Of a DNA stretch of 64,000 bases, positions 63,438-64,000 are shown piece by piece (within the stretch, counting starts at the first letter, position 1; each line of letters begins with the position of its first letter). The notes under the pieces are model-generated. The model was not told the DNA's origin. It ran no database searches and saw only the letters and a program-made list of their open reading frames with translations. Origin of the DNA: Aliarcobacter sp. (GTDB lineage Bacteria; Campylobacterota; Campylobacteria; Campylobacterales; Arcobacteraceae); assembly GCA_028688995.1 (NCBI GenBank), contig JAQTXB010000006.1, forward strand, positions 62,001-126,000, given 5' to 3'. Both the position numbers and the translations under genes were made by a program.

Positions 63438-64000
63438 ATGATTGATAAAGATATTGTAAAATTACTTTCAGATTTGTCAGTAACAATGTTTAGTAAAAAC
63501 TTTTTTGGTATTTATCATGGTGCAATTTCTGCGAAACTTGATCAACACAATTTTACAATCAATACAAGTGATGCTATTTTTGACAAAATGGATGAAAAAT
63601 CACTCTGTACATTAAATATCAATAAACAAGATTATAGATGGAATATTGCGAGTATTGAATCACATATACATGCAACAATTTATGCAAATATCCATGAAGC
63701 AAAATATATAGCTTTTGGAATGCCAATTTATACGACAGCTTACACATTTGAACACGATAAAATTGTCTTTGAAGATTTTTTTGGGAAAGTAACTTTTGGA
63801 GAAATAAAAATATATAATCCAGGCGATTTCTCAACTTGGTATAAAAGAAATGCTTTAGAGATTACAAAATACTTAAAAGAATCTGAAAATAATATAATGG
63901 TAATCAAAGGAATTGGCACTTATGTCTATGATAGAGATGTTCATGAACTTGTAAAAAAAATAGCTATTTTAGAAAATTCTTGTCGACTTTTGAGTATAAA
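63438..64000 (+). CDS. Class II aldolase/adducin-family protein (3' end outside window)
   Basis: Partial gene, 187 visible codons from ATG 63438. The N-terminal LSVTMFSKNFFGIYHGAISAKLD corresponds to the family start. IESHIHATIYANIHEAKYIAFG carries the metal-binding His pair of the class II aldolase/adducin fold, and MVIKGIGTYVYDRDVHELVKKIAILENSCRLL carries the C-terminal conserved segment. Members are zinc aldolases or epimerases of sugar phosphates, but many Campylobacterota homologues are unassigned. The gene is divergent from rsmH. Ribosome site is weak (TAAGGC). Confidence 0.75.
   Translation, partial: MIDKDIVKLLSDLSVTMFSKNFFGIYHGAISAKLDQHNFTINTSDAIFDKMDEKSLCTLNINKQDYRWNIASIESHIHATIYANIHEAKYIAFGMPIYTTAYTFEHDKIVFEDFFGKVTFGEIKIYNPGDFSTWYKRNALEITKYLKESENNIMVIKGIGTYVYDRDVHELVKKIAILENSCRLLSI

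Overview
The window reads as a chromosomal segment of a low-GC member of the Campylobacterota, most likely Arcobacter/Aliarcobacter or a close relative. This is inferred from the very A+T-rich codon use, a UPF0323-family lipoprotein, a short Helicobacter-type ExbB, a monomeric NADP-isocitrate dehydrogenase and many two-component systems. There is no rRNA, tRNA, insertion sequence, prophage or CRISPR array that I can support. The only RNA gene seen is rnpB (RNase P RNA).

Layout: (1) 1-6048, minus strand: a metal-uptake operon with two TonB-dependent receptors flanking a membrane FeS protein, ExbB, ExbD and TonB. (2) 6126-12877, minus: an accessory-looking stretch with an Nmad2-type protein, a DCC-family thiol protein, a HigBA-type toxin-antitoxin pair with a palindromic operator, a KAP P-loop NTPase and an SbcCD-type nuclease pair. 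(3) 12994-19386: AraC regulator, SnoaL-like exported protein, NifX-like protein, SPFH/NfeD pair, RlmF and a two-component system. (4) 19526-30411: HBM-type chemoreceptor, Na/Pi-type transporter, TrmL, PurU, then aspartase, a periplasmic-binding sensor kinase with its regulator, and a dicarboxylate/amino-acid symporter that look like one C4-dicarboxylate/aspartate module. (5) 30433-32583: PgeF, a methyltransferase, AroE. (6) 32726-38351: a signalling island with a 7TM-DISM histidine kinase, two paralogous response regulators, a LuxI/FeeM-like acyltransferase, and small membrane and coiled-coil proteins. (7) 38454-49794: UPF0323/glutathionylspermidine-synthase-like/DUF1003 operon, rnpB, LolA, SecA, a LolC/E-like permease, a YhdP/AsmA-like giant protein and MltG. 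(8) 49918-56878: isocitrate dehydrogenase, then a B12-dependent glutamate mutase operon (S, E, L) joined to an AMP-forming ligase. (9) 56995-64000: cytochrome c, NlpC/P60 lipoprotein, an RND transporter in an operon with RsmH and an FtsL-like protein, and a partial class II aldolase-family protein.

The most striking signal is a repeated promoter architecture found by eye at five places: two TGTGAC hexamers in direct orientation, 12 bp apart start to start, then exactly 10 bp, then a -10-like hexamer TANNNT (TANNAT in four of five). Four copies are in the signalling island (before the coiled-coil gene, one response regulator, the acyltransferase and a short start-less ORF upstream of the kinase). 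The fifth is 17 kb away before the SPFH/NfeD pair. The direct repeat at this distance from the -10 is what OmpR/PhoB-type activators use, and both island regulators carry that type of C-terminal domain. I infer a small regulon built around a kinase, twin regulators and a possible acyl-signal synthase. The acyltransferase also has a hairpin that buries its ribosome binding site.

A second point of interest is the glutamate mutase operon, which has no methylaspartase in the window and ends in an adenylating ligase. Its B12-binding subunit has Ala where the DxHxxG motif has Gly.
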